A program made the position numbers and the translations under genes. A stretch of 64,000 nucleotides of DNA, taken from NCBI RefSeq assembly GCF_002863865.1, contig NZ_CP022684.1:2881501-2945500 (forward strand). Reading direction: 5' to 3'. Shown here piece after piece: positions 16,107 through 26,802 of this stretch (position 1 is its first letter; each line of letters starts with the position of its first letter). This DNA is from Ketobacter alkanivorans. Its GTDB lineage: Bacteria; Pseudomonadota; Gammaproteobacteria; Pseudomonadales; Ketobacteraceae. The notes under the pieces were generated by a model, which saw nothing but the letters and a program-made list of their open reading frames with translations, ran no database searches and had not been told where the DNA came from.

Positions 16107-16654
16107 CGCTGGCCTCGTCGTAGCAACGAGAAGAACTCGTAAGAGGGATCGTCGGTTCCGGCTTTGCCCAGCCGTGATCCCTCTACAATCGGGCTATTCA
16201 GATCAACAATCGATGGGTTATGTACATTAACCCAGTCGGCAACTACGGCGCGGTGAGAAAACTTCCAAACCCCATCGCGCTTTTCATATTTATCGAAATA
16301 GCGACCGCCAATTAATAGATCAAATGGCTCGCCGTCGGTTTTCACTTTGTGAAACGCCAGCACGTATACTTCGCCTTCGGCATAGTCGCCATCGAGCTTT
16401 ATGTTCACGGTGGTAACGTTGTGATGCAGAATCTCCATGGGGGCCTGAATATCCGGCAGGCGATCAATGAACTCCATCGCCAGGCCCTGAAAGAAGCCGC
16501 CGTGGTCGTCGATGGCATCGGGGTGATAGAGGCTGCGCATCTTGTCTTGGTCGCGGCGGTCGGCGGCGTTGCAGTAGGCGTGGATCAGCTCCTGAATGGC
16601 CTGTTTCTCTAACAATATTTGCAGTTGTTGTTCTTGATGTGAGGTCAATGCCAT
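16103..16654 (-). CDS. SnoaL-like / NTF2-fold protein
   Basis: The 183-residue protein has the NTF2 cone-fold pattern: the N-terminal helices EKQAIQELIHAYCNAADRRDQDKM, then LYHPDAIDDHGG and a curved sheet (TTVNIKLDGDYAEGEVYVLAFHK, WKFSHRAVVADW). These features place it in the SnoaL-4 group of small isomerase/dehydratase-like enzymes, many of which act on ring or sterol substrates. The substrate cannot be read from sequence. It converges on the racemase gene with a 4-base overlap. Confidence 0.85.
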   Translation of the reverse strand: MALTSHQEQQLQILLEKQAIQELIHAYCNAADRRDQDKMRSLYHPDAIDDHGGFFQGLAMEFIDRLPDIQAPMEILHHNVTTVNIKLDGDYAEGEVYVLAFHKVKTDGEPFDLLIGGRYFDKYEKRDGVWKFSHRAVVADWVNVHNPSIVDLNSPIVEGSRLGKAGTDDPSYEFFSLLRRGQR

Positions 16655-16912
16655 GGTGGGACTCGTAGATTATGGATCTGTGGCCAGATTAGGGGCCAAT
16701 CGGCAAGCCCTCCACGTCTGTTTGGGTGTTGTCTTGGCGGGCGCATTCCGCTAGAGCTGGTTTAAGAATTGAACATCTGATTCAAAACCTTTGTGTATCA
16801 GCAGGTTGTGGTGTGTTGGGTAGTTATGCAGGGGTAAATATCGCTTGCCGATACAGCTGGGGCCTCTATAGTAATAAGTACAATGTAATGAATGTGTTGC
16901 AGCCACTGCGCC

Positions 16913-19117
16913 ATGGATAGACATCAGCAGCAAGTACGACCGTTCTCTAAACGAGAGAGGATTCGGCCGCCTATTCAGGTGGGGCTGCTGGCTGCCTTGG
17001 TGGTGCTTATTCCCAGCTTACTCTTTGTGCTGGTCATTGTTCAGGGCGAGCAGCGTGATATTGCAGCAGAGGCGGAGCAGTTAATGGATGCTCTGGCAAC
17101 CAAACTGGAAGGACGCCTGCAAGCCAATTTGGCAGTGGGGATCGGCTTTGAGGCGCAGATCGCCGTGTTGGGTGATTTAAATCAGGTGGGGCTGAATGTA
17201 TTGGCTGAACGCCTGATTGATCCTGATCTCAATATCCGCCATGTTGCGCTGGCCCCGGATCTGGTGGTGCAAGCAGTCTATCCATTGCCGGGTAACGAGG
17301 CTGCCATCGGCTTGGATTATCGTACCCATGAAAAACAACGCAAAGCGGCCTTGCAAGCCATGGAAACCAATGAAATGGTACTGGCCGGGCCATTGCGCCT
17401 GGTTCAGGGGGGTGGTTCTCATCTGATCGCAAGGTTTCCTGTTTATTTAGCGCAAGATGAGCCTTGGGGTTTGATAGCGCTGGTGATCAGGGCGGATGAG
17501 TTGTTTGCTGATGTTGGGTTGATAGACGCGCAATCGCACTATCAGCTGGCATTGCGCGGTGCTGATGGTCTGGGTGAATCCGGAGCGGTATTTTTTGGCG
17601 ACGCTGATCTGTTCCAGCAGGATGTAAAGACACTAAACATCGAGGTGCCGGGTGGTAGTTGGCAAATGGCGATTCGGCCGATAAACGGTTGGAATGCTCC
17701 GTTGGCTATCTATCTTATTTACGGCGTCATAGCCTTGTTGTTTGCGGTGTTGGGTGGCGCGGCAGCCTATTCTTTGCGGCGTTCAGTCACGATGCGTCTG
17801 GCCCATATGCGCCACCTTGAATCACTTTCCGCTATTGATCCACTGACCCGGATAACCAGCCGCTATCAATTCGAGCGCGATCTTGCTGAGCAGGTGACAG
17901 TGTGTGAGCGAGACGGTTGCGGGTTCACTCTACTGTTTATCGATCTTGATCATTTCAAGGAAGTGAATGACGGCTTGGGTCATGCTCGTGGCGATGAGTT
18001 ATTGGTAACCATGGCAGATCGCATGAATAGCTGCATGCAACGAGGTGATCTGCTGAGCCGGATGGGAAGCGATGAATTCACGGCTGTATTTCGTGGTGTG
18101 ACCTCGACGGTTGAAATTGAACGTCGAGCTGAAGAATTAATGGCGGCTATTAATCAACCGGTGAATATCGGTGGCCTGGATATTACTATAACCAGCAGCA
18201 TTGGTGTGGCAGTGTATCCTGAGGATGGGCGGGATGGTGAAACGCTGATTCGCCACGCTGATCGAGCCAAGTTTGAAAGCAAGCGCTCGGGACGTAATAC
18301 GCTGTATTTTTTCAATGCATCTATGCGCAACGAGGCAGACCTGTATATCGAGCTGACCTCGGCAATAAAGGCCGGGTTACAGAAGGATGAATTCGAAGTT
18401 TATTATCAGCCCATTTATGACCTGCGTCAGGGCGCTTACACCCGTTGTGAGGCGCTAATGCGTTGGCGCAGGGGCGGTAAAGACATGGTGTCTCCGGCCG
18501 ATTTTATTCCTGTTGCAGAGCAGTCTGGTTTGATTATTGAGTTGGGTGCCTGGCTCGCAGATGAGGTGTTTAACTGCTATCAAATTATGCAGGCTGCGGG
18601 TTTACCGATGAGGTTTTCCATTAACCGGTCTGCGCAGGAGTTCAGTTCTTTGCGTCATACCCAGCACTTTATGAATCTACAGGAAAAGCGCGATATACCG
18701 ACGCACGACATTACGCTGGAGATCACGGAATCTCTTTTGATGTCTGATAATCGTACTAAAAGCGACAATTTTCAGCTGCTAAAGGAGCATGGATTTTTAT
18801 TCTCCATTGATGATTTCGGCACAGGTTATTCGGCGATAAATTATCTGCGCAGTTATCCTGCAGAGACCCTTAAGATTGATCGCAGTTTTATTTGGGAATT
18901 AGGCAAGTCCGAGCAGGCGGATGTTTTGGTAAGGGTTATTATTCAATTGGCGCAAGCGTTGGGTATAGCGGTGGTTGCAGAAGGGGTGGAAACCCCGCAA
19001 CAGTTGGAACTGCTGCGGGATATGGGGTGTGATTATATTCAGGGTTTTTACCTGGCCAAGCCTATGCCCCAGTCTGAGTTCAAAGACTTTATTCGTGATG
19101 CTGTAGCGGCGTCATAG
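16913..19117 (+). CDS. CHASE-GGDEF-EAL membrane protein (c-di-GMP turnover)
   Basis: The frame opens at 16892, but ATG 16913 is the likely start (734 residues). A membrane helix (about 22-44) leads to a periplasmic CHASE sensor domain (about 60-200; IRHVALAPDLVVQAVYPL, GLDYRTHEKQRKA) and a second helix (about 258-280). The GGDEF domain (about 305-465) has the altered signature R-M-G-S-D-E-F and lacks an RxxD inhibition site, so cyclase activity is doubtful. The EAL domain (about 480-732) keeps EALMRW, the NRS, EITES and DDFGTG motifs and AEGVET, so it should be an active phosphodiesterase cleaving c-di-GMP. Its 3' end overlaps the RND permease gene by 29 bases, tail to tail. Confidence 0.93.
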   Translation: MDRHQQQVRPFSKRERIRPPIQVGLLAALVVLIPSLLFVLVIVQGEQRDIAAEAEQLMDALATKLEGRLQANLAVGIGFEAQIAVLGDLNQVGLNVLAERLIDPDLNIRHVALAPDLVVQAVYPLPGNEAAIGLDYRTHEKQRKAALQAMETNEMVLAGPLRLVQGGGSHLIARFPVYLAQDEPWGLIALVIRADELFADVGLIDAQSHYQLALRGADGLGESGAVFFGDADLFQQDVKTLNIEVPGGSWQMAIRPINGWNAPLAIYLIYGVIALLFAVLGGAAAYSLRRSVTMRLAHMRHLESLSAIDPLTRITSRYQFERDLAEQVTVCERDGCGFTLLFIDLDHFKEVNDGLGHARGDELLVTMADRMNSCMQRGDLLSRMGSDEFTAVFRGVTSTVEIERRAEELMAAINQPVNIGGLDITITSSIGVAVYPEDGRDGETLIRHADRAKFESKRSGRNTLYFFNASMRNEADLYIELTSAIKAGLQKDEFEVYYQPIYDLRQGAYTRCEALMRWRRGGKDMVSPADFIPVAEQSGLIIELGAWLADEVFNCYQIMQAAGLPMRFSINRSAQEFSSLRHTQHFMNLQEKRDIPTHDITLEITESLLMSDNRTKSDNFQLLKEHGFLFSIDDFGTGYSAINYLRSYPAETLKIDRSFIWELGKSEQADVLVRVIIQLAQALGIAVVAEGVETPQQLELLRDMGCDYIQGFYLAKPMPQSEFKDFIRDAVAAS

Positions 19118-22100
19118 CCGTGGTGGTTGGCTCTGATGGAGTTGATTGCCGTGTTAGCCAGCGTCGCACGAATTGGTAGAACACAGGAACAAAGAGTACA
19201 GCCAGCAACGTTGCAGCGATCATGCCTCCAATTACCCCCGTGCCGATGGCTTGACGGCTGGCTCCGCCGGCACCACTGCTAATAGCCAGTGGCAATACTC
19301 CGAACGTGAAGGCCAATGAGGTCATCAGAATTGGGCGCAACCGCATGCGACAGGCATTGATGGTGGCTTGCAACAGATTGACGCCTTTTTCTTCTTCATC
19401 TTTGGCAAACTCCACAATCAGTATGGCGTTTTTGGCCGCCAGACCAATGATGGTGATCAATCCTACTTTGAAGAATACGTCGTTCGGCATGCCGCGCAGG
19501 TAGACTGCCGCCAGAGATCCCAGTACGCCCAACGGAACTGCCAGTACCACCGCGACGGGGATGCTCCAACTTTCATACAGTGCTGCCAGGCACAGGTATA
19601 CCACCAGCAGCGATAACAGGAACAGGGCCGGTGCCTGGGCTTCGGATAATATTTCCTCGTAGGAAACGCCGGACCATTCGTAGCTGAATCCGGGGGGCAG
19701 CTGTGAAGCCAGTTTTTCCATTTCCATCATAGCTTCGCCAGAGCTGATTCCTGGTGCGGCCTGCCCGCCGATTTTCATGGAAGGCACGCCGTTGTAACGG
19801 GTCAGTCGCGGTGAGCCCATGGTCCATTCCAGATCTGCAAATGCGGAGAAGGGCACCATTTCACTTGATTGATTTCGCACACGCAATTGCAGAATGTCTT
19901 CGGGCAGCATGCGCGATGGAGCGTCTGCCTGCAGTATGACTTTTTGGACTTGCCCCTGATTCATAAAGTCGTTCACATAGCTCGAACCCAGCGCGATGCC
20001 CAGGGTGGTATTGATATCGCTGATGTCGATGCCCAGGGCGCGTGCTTTTTCCCGATCTATGTCCACTTTCAGTTGTGGTGTGTCTTCCATGCCTTCCGGC
20101 CGCAGGCCTTGCAGTTTTGGGTTTTGCATGGCCATGCCCAAAAGCAAATTGCGAGCCTGTGTCAGTGCTTCGTGGCCCTGGCCGCCAATATCCTTAAGTT
20201 GGAATTCAAAGCCGGTGGCGGTACCCAGTTCTGGAATGGATGGAGGGTTCAAGGGAAATATGATGGCGTCCCTTACACTGGAAAGCTGATTCCAGGCACG
20301 ACCGATGACGGCATCAACATGTTGATCGGGGTGCTTGCGCTGATCCCAGTCTTTCAGTCGCACAAAGGCGATTCCGGCGTTCTGGCCACTGCCGAAAAAA
20401 CTGAAGCCCGCTACGGACACTATTTTTTCCACATTGGGTTCATTCTGAAGGAAGTAGTTTTCCATGGAGCGCAGTACTTTGGTGGTGCGTTCCTGGGTGG
20501 CCCCGGCAGGCAGTTGTACAATGGTGATGAAGTAGCCCTGATCCTCCTGGGGAAGGAACGAAGTGGGCAGTCGCAAAGCAAAAAAGGTTACGCCACCAAC
20601 CAGAATGGCGTACACCAGCAGTACGCGAACGCTGCGTTTCAGCAGATACCCCACGCCTTTTTCGTAACCTGCTGTGGTGCGATCAAACACCCGATTGAAC
20701 CAGCCGAAGAAGCCTTTGGAGTGGGTCGCGTGACCACCTTTTAGGAGCGTGGCGCACAAGGCTGGGGTCAGGCTCAGGGCAAGAAAGGCAGAGAATAAAA
20801 TGGAGGTGATCAATGCCAGTGAGAATTGACGGTAGATGGCGCCTACCGAGCCGCTGAAAAATGCCATGGGCACGAATACTGCCACCAGAACCAGCGTGAT
20901 GCCGACGATGGCACCGGTGATCTGGCTCATGGCTTTTACGGTGGCTTGTCGAGGGCCTAGCCCTTCTTCGCGCATGATGCGTTCCACGTTTTCTACCACT
21001 ACGATGGCATCATCCACCAGAATGCCGATGGCCAGCACCAAGCCGAACAAGGTCAACACGTTGATGGAGAATCCAAACAGGCCCATGCCGATAAAAGCCC
21101 CCATCACCGCCACCGGCACCACCAGGGTGGGGATGAGTGTGGCGCGCCAGTTCTGCAGAAACAGAAACATGACCAGGAACACCAGGACGACTGCCTCGAA
21201 CAGGGTCTGCACCACTTCCATAATGGAGATGCGCACGAAGTCGGTGGTATCGTAGGGGATATCCCACTTCATACCCACAGGAAAGAACGGCGCCATCTGC
21301 GCCATGCGTTCTTTTATCAGGGCGGAGGTTTCCACTGCGTTGCCGGTGGGTGAAAGTTTGATGGCAAGGGCAGCTGCAGGTTGACCATTGACGTAGGCGG
21401 TTGATGCATAACTTTCACCACCCAGCTCAACCCGTGCTACATCCCTCAGCAGTACGCTGGAGCCGTTGGGGTTTACTTTCAGCAGCACTTGTTCGAACTC
21501 TTCCACGGTGTTGAGGCGACTGTCAGTCACCACGGTGGCATTGAGCATTTGCCCTACATTGGCGGGCAGGCCGCCCAATTCACCGGCAGCCACTTGCACG
21601 TTTTGCGATTGAATTGCACTCACCACATCGGTGGGTGTGAGTGAAAAAGCCGTGAGGCGGATGGGATCAAGCCAAATACGCATGGCGTACTCGGTGCCAA
21701 AGACCTGCGCCTCGCCCACCCCTTTGACGCGGCGGATTTCGTCCAGCAGAAAGGTATTGGCGTAGTTGCCCAGTGCGATGGAATCCATGCTGCCATCGCT
21801 GGAGCTGATGGTGAGGATCATCATGAAATTGCGGGTGGCTTTGTCTACGCGCAGGCCCTGACGGCGCACGGTTTCTGGCAGGCGTGCCTCTACCCGTTTT
21901 ACACGGTTGTTAACCTCCACCTGGGCGATGTCGAAATCAGTGCCCGGTTGAAAAGCGATGGTGATGTTGGCGCTGCCATTGGAGCTACTGTCGGAGCTGA
22001 TGGAAAGCAGCCCCTCAATGCCATTCATCTCTTGCTCCACCACCGAGGTGACGGTTTCTTCCAGAATCTGGGCAGAGGCACCGGGGTAAGTGGCGGTAAC

Positions 22101-22232
22101 CCGCACCGAAGGCGGCGCGATATTGGGGTACTGTGCCACCGGCATGTCCATCACCGTCAGGGTGCCACCCAGCAGAATGATCAGTGCGATAACGCAGGCG
22201 AAAATAGGCCGATCAATAAAGAAGCGAGCCAT
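19089..22232 (-). CDS. RND multidrug efflux permease (AcrB/MexB type)
   Basis: The 1047-residue protein has the length and motifs of the HAE1 family: an N-terminal helix (MARFFIDRPIFACVIALIIL), the porter motif GLRVDKATRNFM and the proton-relay segment GILVDDAIVVVENVERIM with the Asp-Asp pair. It pumps drugs, solvents or detergents from the inner membrane and periplasm, driven by protons, with the adaptor encoded just upstream and a TolC-type channel encoded elsewhere; no outer-membrane factor gene lies in this operon. It starts 2 bases after the adaptor stop. Confidence 0.96.
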   Translation of the reverse strand: MARFFIDRPIFACVIALIILLGGTLTVMDMPVAQYPNIAPPSVRVTATYPGASAQILEETVTSVVEQEMNGIEGLLSISSDSSSNGSANITIAFQPGTDFDIAQVEVNNRVKRVEARLPETVRRQGLRVDKATRNFMMILTISSSDGSMDSIALGNYANTFLLDEIRRVKGVGEAQVFGTEYAMRIWLDPIRLTAFSLTPTDVVSAIQSQNVQVAAGELGGLPANVGQMLNATVVTDSRLNTVEEFEQVLLKVNPNGSSVLLRDVARVELGGESYASTAYVNGQPAAALAIKLSPTGNAVETSALIKERMAQMAPFFPVGMKWDIPYDTTDFVRISIMEVVQTLFEAVVLVFLVMFLFLQNWRATLIPTLVVPVAVMGAFIGMGLFGFSINVLTLFGLVLAIGILVDDAIVVVENVERIMREEGLGPRQATVKAMSQITGAIVGITLVLVAVFVPMAFFSGSVGAIYRQFSLALITSILFSAFLALSLTPALCATLLKGGHATHSKGFFGWFNRVFDRTTAGYEKGVGYLLKRSVRVLLVYAILVGGVTFFALRLPTSFLPQEDQGYFITIVQLPAGATQERTTKVLRSMENYFLQNEPNVEKIVSVAGFSFFGSGQNAGIAFVRLKDWDQRKHPDQHVDAVIGRAWNQLSSVRDAIIFPLNPPSIPELGTATGFEFQLKDIGGQGHEALTQARNLLLGMAMQNPKLQGLRPEGMEDTPQLKVDIDREKARALGIDISDINTTLGIALGSSYVNDFMNQGQVQKVILQADAPSRMLPEDILQLRVRNQSSEMVPFSAFADLEWTMGSPRLTRYNGVPSMKIGGQAAPGISSGEAMMEMEKLASQLPPGFSYEWSGVSYEEILSEAQAPALFLLSLLVVYLCLAALYESWSIPVAVVLAVPLGVLGSLAAVYLRGMPNDVFFKVGLITIIGLAAKNAILIVEFAKDEEEKGVNLLQATINACRMRLRPILMTSLAFTFGVLPLAISSGAGGASRQAIGTGVIGGMIAATLLAVLFVPVFYQFVRRWLTRQSTPSEPTTTAMTPLQHHE

Positions 22233-22234
22233 GA

Positions 22235-23395
22235 TTATTCACCTTCTGCATCGGTGTCTGCTACGATGGCTTTCACCGTCGCGCCGGGTTTGGCTTTTTG
22301 CAGGCCTTCGATGATGATCTGTTCGCCACCCTGCAGCCCGCTGCGGATGATCCAACGATCCCCTTGGGCGCGATCGGTTTTCACCGGCAGGGGCACTACC
22401 TTGCCGTCTGCCAGTACGGACATGACCATATCGCCCTGATTGCTGCGTATCAAAGCCTTCTGCGAGACAGTGAGTGCTTGCTTATATTCTGCCTGATCCA
22501 GGCTGACCCGCACGAACATACCGGGCAATAACAAGCGATCGGGATTGGGCAGTTGTGCTCGCAGCAGGATTTCGCCGGTACCCGGATCAACGGTCATTTC
22601 GGAGAACAGCAGCTTGCCAGGGTGCGGGTAGCTGCTTCCGTCCTCCAGCAGTACGGAGACCTTGGGATCCTGCACCGCCAGATCACGGCCGGCATTTCCC
22701 TGGCGTAAACGCAGCAATGCGTTGCTGGACTGAGTAAAATTCACATACAGTGGATCCAGTTGCTCAATGGTGGCCAGGTGAGTGGCCTCACTCTTGCCCA
22801 CCAAGGCTCCTTCGGTTACCAGTGCGCGCCCGATGCGGCCAGTAATGGGCGCACGCACGCTGGCGTATTGCAGGTCAATGCTGGCGCGGGCGACGGCGGC
22901 CTTGGCAGAAGCCACGTCCGCTTCGGCCTGTTTGGCGATGGCGAAGGCTTCATCGTATTGTTGCTGGCTCACGGCTTTTTTGTTGAGCAGGTTAGCAAAG
23001 CGTTTTTGCTTCAGGGTGGCTTGAGTCAGATCCGCTTCGGCGCGGGCCAGTTGGGCCTCGGCGGCATCCAGATCGGCCTGCAGGGTGGCGGGGTCGATCT
23101 GGAACAGAAGCTGTTTAGCCTCCACTTCGCTGCCTTCGGTAAACAGTCGCTCTTGAATGATGCCTTCCACCCGGGCACGAACTTCTGCCGTGCGTAAGGC
23201 TTGAACACGGCCGGGCAGCGTGGTTTTCACCACCAGATGGCGAGGTTTTACCACCTCTACAAGCACTTCCGGTGGTGGCATTTGCATGCCTCCCGTTGCG
23301 GAGGTGGCGGGTGAATCGGATTCGTTGCAGCCCCAGAGGAAAAGGGTGGCAGCGATAATTATGCCCACGCATTGGCTTGATTTGGAGGGTAACAT
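22235..23395 (-). CDS. RND efflux periplasmic adaptor (AcrA/MexA type)
   Basis: The 386-residue membrane-fusion protein has a lipoprotein signal ending L-W-G-C (Cys23). It shows the adaptor order: the barrel-sandwich half PGRVQALRTAEVRARVEGII, a long alpha-hairpin (AEAQLARAEADLTQATLKQKR...AEADVASAKAAV), then the second sandwich half YASVRAPITGRIGRALVTEGALVG and the beta-barrel and proximal domains. It links the RND pump to an outer-membrane channel. The operator at 23469 lies about 75 bases upstream. Confidence 0.95.
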   Translation of the reverse strand: MLPSKSSQCVGIIIAATLFLWGCNESDSPATSATGGMQMPPPEVLVEVVKPRHLVVKTTLPGRVQALRTAEVRARVEGIIQERLFTEGSEVEAKQLLFQIDPATLQADLDAAEAQLARAEADLTQATLKQKRFANLLNKKAVSQQQYDEAFAIAKQAEADVASAKAAVARASIDLQYASVRAPITGRIGRALVTEGALVGKSEATHLATIEQLDPLYVNFTQSSNALLRLRQGNAGRDLAVQDPKVSVLLEDGSSYPHPGKLLFSEMTVDPGTGEILLRAQLPNPDRLLLPGMFVRVSLDQAEYKQALTVSQKALIRSNQGDMVMSVLADGKVVPLPVKTDRAQGDRWIIRSGLQGGEQIIIEGLQKAKPGATVKAIVADTDAEGE

Positions 23396-23468
23396 CTTGA
23401 TAAACCTCGGTTATTTATTGAAAAGTGTAAGATCTTGGCTGGCGTATTCGATTGAATTACGCTTTAAT

Positions 23469-23484
23469 CATACATTCGTGTATG
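23469..23484. promoter_or_regulatory. AcrR/TtgR-type operator between the efflux operon and its repressor
   Basis: The perfect inverted repeat CATACA-TTCG-TGTATG lies between the divergent adaptor and repressor genes. It closely resembles the E. coli AcrR site (CATACATT-GTG-ATGTATG pattern). The repressor encoded at 23523 is the obvious ligand and would control both its own gene and the pump. Confidence 0.75.
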
Positions 23485-23522
23485 TATAATTAGAATAGAG
23501 TATAGACAAAAGTAAACAAATC

Positions 23523-24155
23523 ATGGTGAAAAAAACCAAAGAAGAAGCGCTGGAAACCCGCAATATGCTGTTGGATACGGCAGAGCAGGTGTTCAACGAA
23601 AAGGGTGTGTCTGGCACCACCTTGGCAGATATTGCCTGTGCTGCCGGGATGACACGGGGCGCGATTTACTGGCATTTCAAAAATAAGGCGGACTTATTTG
23701 ATGCGATGTGTGATCGCGTGCGGCTGCCGCTGGAGGGGATGACGGCAGCCAACGCAGATGCAAATGTCAGTGATCCGTTGGGTGAGTTGCGCAAGACCCT
23801 GGATTACTTGTTTATAAAGGTGTCCACTGATATCCACCACCATCGCGTGTTTGATATTTTGTTCAACAAGTGCGAATTCGTCGAGCAGCTAGGCCCCATC
23901 ATGGATCGTGACGCGCGGGTGCGTAAGCTGTTCCGCGAGCGCTTTGAGCAGGTTTTCGCCAACGCCATCCGCCTGGGTCAGCTGCCTGCCGATACCAATG
24001 TGAGCCTGGCGGTGAACGCCTATCTCGCGTTCACCAAAGGGATTCTGCGTAATTGGCTGCTGGAGCCCCATTCCTTCGATCTGTATCGGGATGGTATGCG
24101 TATGGTGGATGGCTATTTCGACATGCTTTTACTCAGTTCTGCCCTGCGCGACTAG
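23523..24155 (+). CDS. TetR-family repressor (AcrR/TtgR-like) of the efflux operon
   Basis: The 210-residue protein starts MVKKTKEEALETRNMLLDTAEQ and has the TetR helix-turn-helix (about 30-60; GVSGTTLADIACAAGMTRGAIYWHFKNKADLF). The C-terminal ligand domain matches the AcrR/TtgR/MtrR class (TDIHHHRVFDILFNKCEFVEQ). It is divergent from the adaptor and pump genes with a palindromic operator between. The expected behaviour is repression lifted by hydrophobic ligands. Its 3' end overlaps the cation ATPase gene by 23 bases, tail to tail. Confidence 0.93.
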   Translation: MVKKTKEEALETRNMLLDTAEQVFNEKGVSGTTLADIACAAGMTRGAIYWHFKNKADLFDAMCDRVRLPLEGMTAANADANVSDPLGELRKTLDYLFIKVSTDIHHHRVFDILFNKCEFVEQLGPIMDRDARVRKLFRERFEQVFANAIRLGQLPADTNVSLAVNAYLAFTKGILRNWLLEPHSFDLYRDGMRMVDGYFDMLLLSSALRD

Positions 24156-26802
24156 TTTGTGTTTCAGTGCGCTTCTGCCGGTACAGGGTGAGCCATTTTT
24201 CCAGCTCAACCAGCATCAGTACACTGCCTGATCCTGCCAGTACCCATAACCATTCTTGTAGCGACAGACTTTTGGCCTGGAATAGATCCCGAAAGCCTGG
24301 CAAGTAATTGAACAGCATCTGCAGTGCAACCACTGTAACCACTGCAATCCAAACAGCGATTCCACCAAAGGGGCGTGGGTTCTGCCAAAGGGGCGTTTGG
24401 GTGCGGCAATTAAACAGGTAAAAAATTTCAAAAAACACCAGCGTGTTGACGGCCACGGTGCGGGCTTTCTCGATGGATGCACCTTGTTCTAGTGCCAGAT
24501 AAAACAGTCCAAACACGATCAGAGTGCCCAGCGCACCGACAAAGAGTAATCGCCGTAACACAAAGCCGGTTATTAAGCCTTGTTTGATCGGGCGGGGTGG
24601 TCTGTTCATCGAGAGGGGCTCACTGGGTTCAAAACTCAGGGCCAGTGCCAGGGTGATGGCGGTGATCATGTTTATCCACAGAATCTGAGCAGGGGTGATG
24701 GGCAGCATCAACCCCAATAAAATGGCCACCGAGATCACGCTGGCCTCTGCCAGGCTGGTGGGCAGAATAAACAGGATCGCCTTGAGGATATTGTCGTATA
24801 CCGTACGCCCCTGCCGCACCGCCGCCACAATGGTGGCGAAGTTGTCATCGGTGAGCACGATGTCGCTGGCATCCTTGGCGGCGTCGGTGCCTTTACGGCC
24901 CATGGCGATGCCAATATCTGCGGCGCGCAAGGCTGGTGCGTCGTTAACTCCATCGCCGGTCATGGCCACCACATGCTGTTGCTGTTGTAACGCCTCCACG
25001 ATGCGCAGTTTGTGTTCAGGGCTGGTGCGGGCGAAAACGTCGCATGCCTGTACCTGCTGCGGCAGTGTATCCAGGTCGGTCTTATCCAGATCCGCTCCGG
25101 TCAGCACGCGGTTGGTCCTCAACCCCAGCACGCGGGCGATGGCCGCGGCGGTATGGGGGTTGTCCCCGGTAATCATCTTCACCCGAATACCGGCCTGCTG
25201 GCATTGGCGGATGGCATCAATGGCTTCCGCTCTGGGTGGATCAGTAATGCCCACTACGGCCACCAGAATCAGATCCTGTTCCACCATATCGTAGGTCAGT
25301 TCCTCCACTGGCGGGCTTGGTTTGTAGGCCAGAGCCATCACCCTGAGGCCGACGCTGGCCAATTCCTCTATGGATTGATTCCAGTGGTCGGCATCCAGTG
25401 GCTCTACGCCGTTACAGCCAAGCTGGTGGCTGCAAAATGGCAGCAGTCGATCGGGGCCACCTTTGATCAGGATCTCATGTTCACCCTGATGATTGTGATG
25501 CAAGGTAGCCATGTAGCGGCGCTCGGACTCAAAGGGCAGCATGTCGTTACGGGGCCATTCCTGCGCAGCGCGTTCTTCTGTTAGTCCAGCTTTCAGGGCG
25601 AGGCTGACCAAAGCGCCTTCGGTGGGATCTCCGCTCAGTTGCCATTGTCCATCTTTGCGAATGACCGTGGCCGTATTGCACAATAGCGACGTCCGGGCTA
25701 TCAGGCTCAAGCGTTGCTCGTCGTCAGCTCTCAGGCTGTTTTGTGCAGCATCCAGAATGTTACCCACATCGCCATAGCCTTCCCCGCTTACGCTCAGGCT
25801 GCAATCTGCCAGCACTAACCGGGTGGCGGTCATTTCATTGCGGGTGAGGGTGCCGGTTTTGTCAGAGCAGATCACCGATACCGAACCCAGCACTTCTACC
25901 GAAGGCAGTTTGCGCACCAGGGCATGCAGCCGGGCCATCTTTTGCACGCCAACGGCCAGGGTAATGGTAACCACAGCAGGCAGGCCTTCCGGCACCGCCG
26001 CCACCGCGATGCCCACGGCTGCCTGGAACATGGCGAACAGGTCGTACTGGCGGGCAAAGATTCCAAACAGAACCATGGCGCCAGACAGTGCAATGATGAT
26101 GTAGGTGAGCTGTCGAGCGAACTGCTCCAGACGCCGGGTCAGGGGTGTTTTGGGTACTTCAGCCTGCTGAACCAGTGTGCCAATATTGCCCAGCTCAGTG
26201 CGGACTCCAGTGTTGACCACCAGGCCAAGCGCCGTGCCGTAGGTAACCAGAGTGCCGGTATAGGCCATGTTGCTGCGCTCTGCCAGAGGGGTTGCCTCTG
26301 CCAGTTCACCATTGGACTTGGTGACCGGTTGGGATTCACCGGTGAGGGCAGACTCATCGCAGCGCAGATCCTTGACCTGAAACAAACGAAGGTCTGCGGG
26401 CACCCGATCACCGGACTGCAGCAGGATCACATCCCCTGGAACCAGCATCTCACTGTCCAGTGTTTCAACCCGATGATCCCGCCACACCTTGCATTCGGTG
26501 CGCACCATGTTGTGAATCGCACGCAGCGCGGCTTCAGCCTTTCCTTCCTGAACAAAGCCAATGATGGCATTGATAAGTACGACGCCGAATATCACCGTAG
26601 CGTCTATGACGTGCTGCATCAGCAGGGAAATACCGCCACTGGCCAGCAGTACATAGATAAGCACGTTGTTAAACTGGGCGGCAAAGCGCAGCAGAGCGGG
26701 GCGGGTGGGTGCTTCAGGCAGCTGGTTGGCGCCGAACTGGATGAGACGTTGCTGGGCCTCCTCTGCTGTGAGCCCATGTTGGGTCGAGGAAAGGCTGTTC
26801 AT
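24133..26802 (-). CDS. P2-type cation-transporting ATPase (calcium-ATPase-like)
   Basis: The start is taken as ATG 26802 ([20 protein letters not shown], a standard cation-ATPase N-terminal domain; 889 residues); an in-frame TTG at 26844 adds 14 unlikely residues. The motifs are complete: TGES in the actuator domain ([12 protein letters not shown]), PEGLP in helix M4 ([18 protein letters not shown]), the phosphorylated Asp in [12 protein letters not shown], the KGGPDRLL nucleotide-binding segment and [22 protein letters not shown] in the hinge. These place it with P2A-like pumps, for which Ca2+, Mn2+ or Na+ are possible; the ion cannot be decided by eye. The divergent histidine kinase gene starts 136 bases away. 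Confidence 0.92.
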   Translation of the reverse strand: MNSLSSTQHGLTAEEAQQRLIQFGANQLPEAPTRPALLRFAAQFNNVLIYVLLASGGISLLMQHVIDATVIFGVVLINAIIGFVQEGKAEAALRAIHNMVRTECKVWRDHRVETLDSEMLVPGDVILLQSGDRVPADLRLFQVKDLRCDESALTGESQPVTKSNGELAEATPLAERSNMAYTGTLVTYGTALGLVVNTGVRTELGNIGTLVQQAEVPKTPLTRRLEQFARQLTYIIIALSGAMVLFGIFARQYDLFAMFQAAVGIAVAAVPEGLPAVVTITLAVGVQKMARLHALVRKLPSVEVLGSVSVICSDKTGTLTRNEMTATRLVLADCSLSVSGEGYGDVGNILDAAQNSLRADDEQRLSLIARTSLLCNTATVIRKDGQWQLSGDPTEGALVSLALKAGLTEERAAQEWPRNDMLPFESERRYMATLHHNHQGEHEILIKGGPDRLLPFCSHQLGCNGVEPLDADHWNQSIEELASVGLRVMALAYKPSPPVEELTYDMVEQDLILVAVVGITDPPRAEAIDAIRQCQQAGIRVKMITGDNPHTAAAIARVLGLRTNRVLTGADLDKTDLDTLPQQVQACDVFARTSPEHKLRIVEALQQQQHVVAMTGDGVNDAPALRAADIGIAMGRKGTDAAKDASDIVLTDDNFATIVAAVRQGRTVYDNILKAILFILPTSLAEASVISVAILLGLMLPITPAQILWINMITAITLALALSFEPSEPLSMNRPPRPIKQGLITGFVLRRLLFVGALGTLIVFGLFYLALEQGASIEKARTVAVNTLVFFEIFYLFNCRTQTPLWQNPRPFGGIAVWIAVVTVVALQMLFNYLPGFRDLFQAKSLSLQEWLWVLAGSGSVLMLVELEKWLTLYRQKRTETQTSRAGQN

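Noticed and set aside
19869..20744. 291-residue plus-strand frame inside the RND permease gene
   Set aside because: It is fully antisense to a clear RND gene and has no recognisable motif or ribosome site.
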